A model generated the notes under the pieces. The model did not search any database and had not been told where the DNA came from. It worked only from the letters and a program-made list of their open reading frames with translations. The position numbers and the translations under genes were made by a program. Below, in pieces: positions 62,966 to 64,000 of a stretch of 64,000 bases of DNA; the stretch's first letter is position 1; every line of letters begins with the position of its first letter. This stretch comes from Larus michahellis (lineage: Eukaryota > Chordata > Aves > Charadriiformes > Laridae): positions 1,798,001 to 1,862,000 of the forward strand of contig NC_133918.1 in the NCBI RefSeq assembly GCF_964199755.1. Direction: 5' to 3'.

Positions 62966-64000
62966 GGAGATGCTTCCCTATGAAGGCTGAAGAAACCCGG
63001 GTTGAACTGCAGCACCTACTTTCAAACTAGTCTCAAAAATCAAGTGCTGTGCTAAGTTACCAGGGTAAAAAGCAGCAGAGACAAAAGCTGAAGACCTTTG
63101 CAGGCTCTGTCTGGCACCTACCCCATGGCTGCATTACTAAATGAAGTAACATTCCTTTATTACTTCCAGGTAACACGAACCTCGTTGTCCTGACACTTGG
63201 GAACAATCCGTATTCTGCTACCAAACACTAACTCTGCAAAGAAAAAAAAATTTCAACAAAAAACCACTGGAGACCACATGCTGCTTGTTTTGGTAAGGCG
63301 CAAGAACACCATGTTCTACCATCACTGTATAGAAAACTACAGACCATACTACATCTCCGTAAGAACGTCAGACACTACTAGTGTCCGAGTAAGGCAACCG
63401 AGACACACAAAGTATCAGCTAGAACATCTCCACAGAACACACAGACACGTATTCCTAGATCTACGTGTGTCTCTTGAGAGAGCACAAATGTAAAATGCAC
63501 TAAGGAGGCACCTAAAAAATCCAAACGAGCTACTCAGCCATTACTTTGGATTTTTTCCTTCATTCTTTCTTCTAATGCCTGCTATTTCCTCCAGTCTTGC
63601 TGTAGAACTAGCAATCAGTGGCTGACATCACTTGATAGAACTGAGGAAGAAAAGCAAGTTACTGGCCTCAGGCCACAGTGAGCTAAGAATTCAGGCTGGA
63701 AGTTCACAACAAGAAATCGAAGGAGCTTACTTCCACCTGAACGGCTCATCTGTCCTTTCTCTGAAGTCATCAGTACCAAACAACGCAAGAGTCAGGCAGC
63801 CCTAGTGAGACCTCCTCCTTCAAACCGAGTTGAGACAGTAAAAACTGCCAAAAAGCCCTCTAAGCAGAAACTTTTCAACTGATTAATCACTATCCTTGTT
63901 ACTCAACAATCACATATTAGGCCTCAAAAAGTTTAATTCTAACTTAAAAACTGTTAAAAATAAAAAGCAGGTAGTAAATTCAAGGTTCCAAGCCATACTC

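Larger units (their letters stand above)
52465..64000. other. Upstream flank of CERS4, no coding gene recognised
   Basis: Apart from three CR1 elements I see no supported exon. The untranslated first exon and promoter of CERS4 should lie here or beyond the window. Open frames of up to about 190 codons near 62.0-62.6 kb overlap an antisense CR1 or lack any family motif. Confidence 0.4.

Noticed and set aside
1-64000. CRISPR arrays, bacterial operons, phage or integrated viral genes
   Set aside because: No regular direct repeats with unique spacers, no operon layout and no viral coding motif was seen; the reverse-transcriptase frames are all CR1 LINE.

Overview
The window is genomic DNA from a bird. 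It is rich in CR1 LINEs: seventeen fragments are listed, and many end in the avian tail of repeated ATTCTATG units. The genes have vertebrate introns with GT-AG borders. No species can be named from the sequence alone. There are no bacterial, phage or CRISPR features.

Three protein-coding genes can be built exon by exon. (1) On the + strand, about 2.99-5.58 kb, is a three-exon BTB-BACK-Kelch gene of 548 residues. It resembles KLHL23 in layout but diverges in sequence, and it has a poly(A) signal at 5842. (2) On the - strand, 22114 down to 8579, is a ten-exon ceramide synthase of about 351 residues. (3) On the - strand, 52463 down to 28211, is a second ten-exon ceramide synthase of 398 residues that looks like CERS4. 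Genes 2 and 3 are head to tail. Eight internal exons share splice phases and seven of these (2-8) also share exact lengths, so they are a tandem duplicate pair. Both keep the Hox-like segment and the complete Lag1/TLC catalytic motif, so both are predicted to N-acylate sphingoid bases in the ER membrane.

The main observation concerns the downstream copy (gene 2). Its ninth exon lacks four codons and has lost the aromatic PFFGYYF block, in the loop before the last membrane span that sets acyl-CoA choice in ceramide synthases. Its cytosolic tail is cut to 25 residues against 63 in the neighbour. All splice sites and the frame are intact. This suggests a functional paralogue with changed substrate preference or regulation rather than a pseudogene.

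Layout: 1-2.98 kb, no gene recognised; 2.99-5.85 kb, the Kelch gene; 5.85-8.18 kb, intergenic; 8.18-22.15 kb, ceramide synthase copy A; 22.15-28.02 kb, intergenic with two CR1s, and probably the promoter of A; 28.02-52.46 kb, ceramide synthase copy B (CERS4), with a minisatellite beside its exon 3; 52.46-64 kb, non-coding, with three CR1s, one carrying a long reverse-transcriptase frame. The 5' untranslated exons of A and B were not found.
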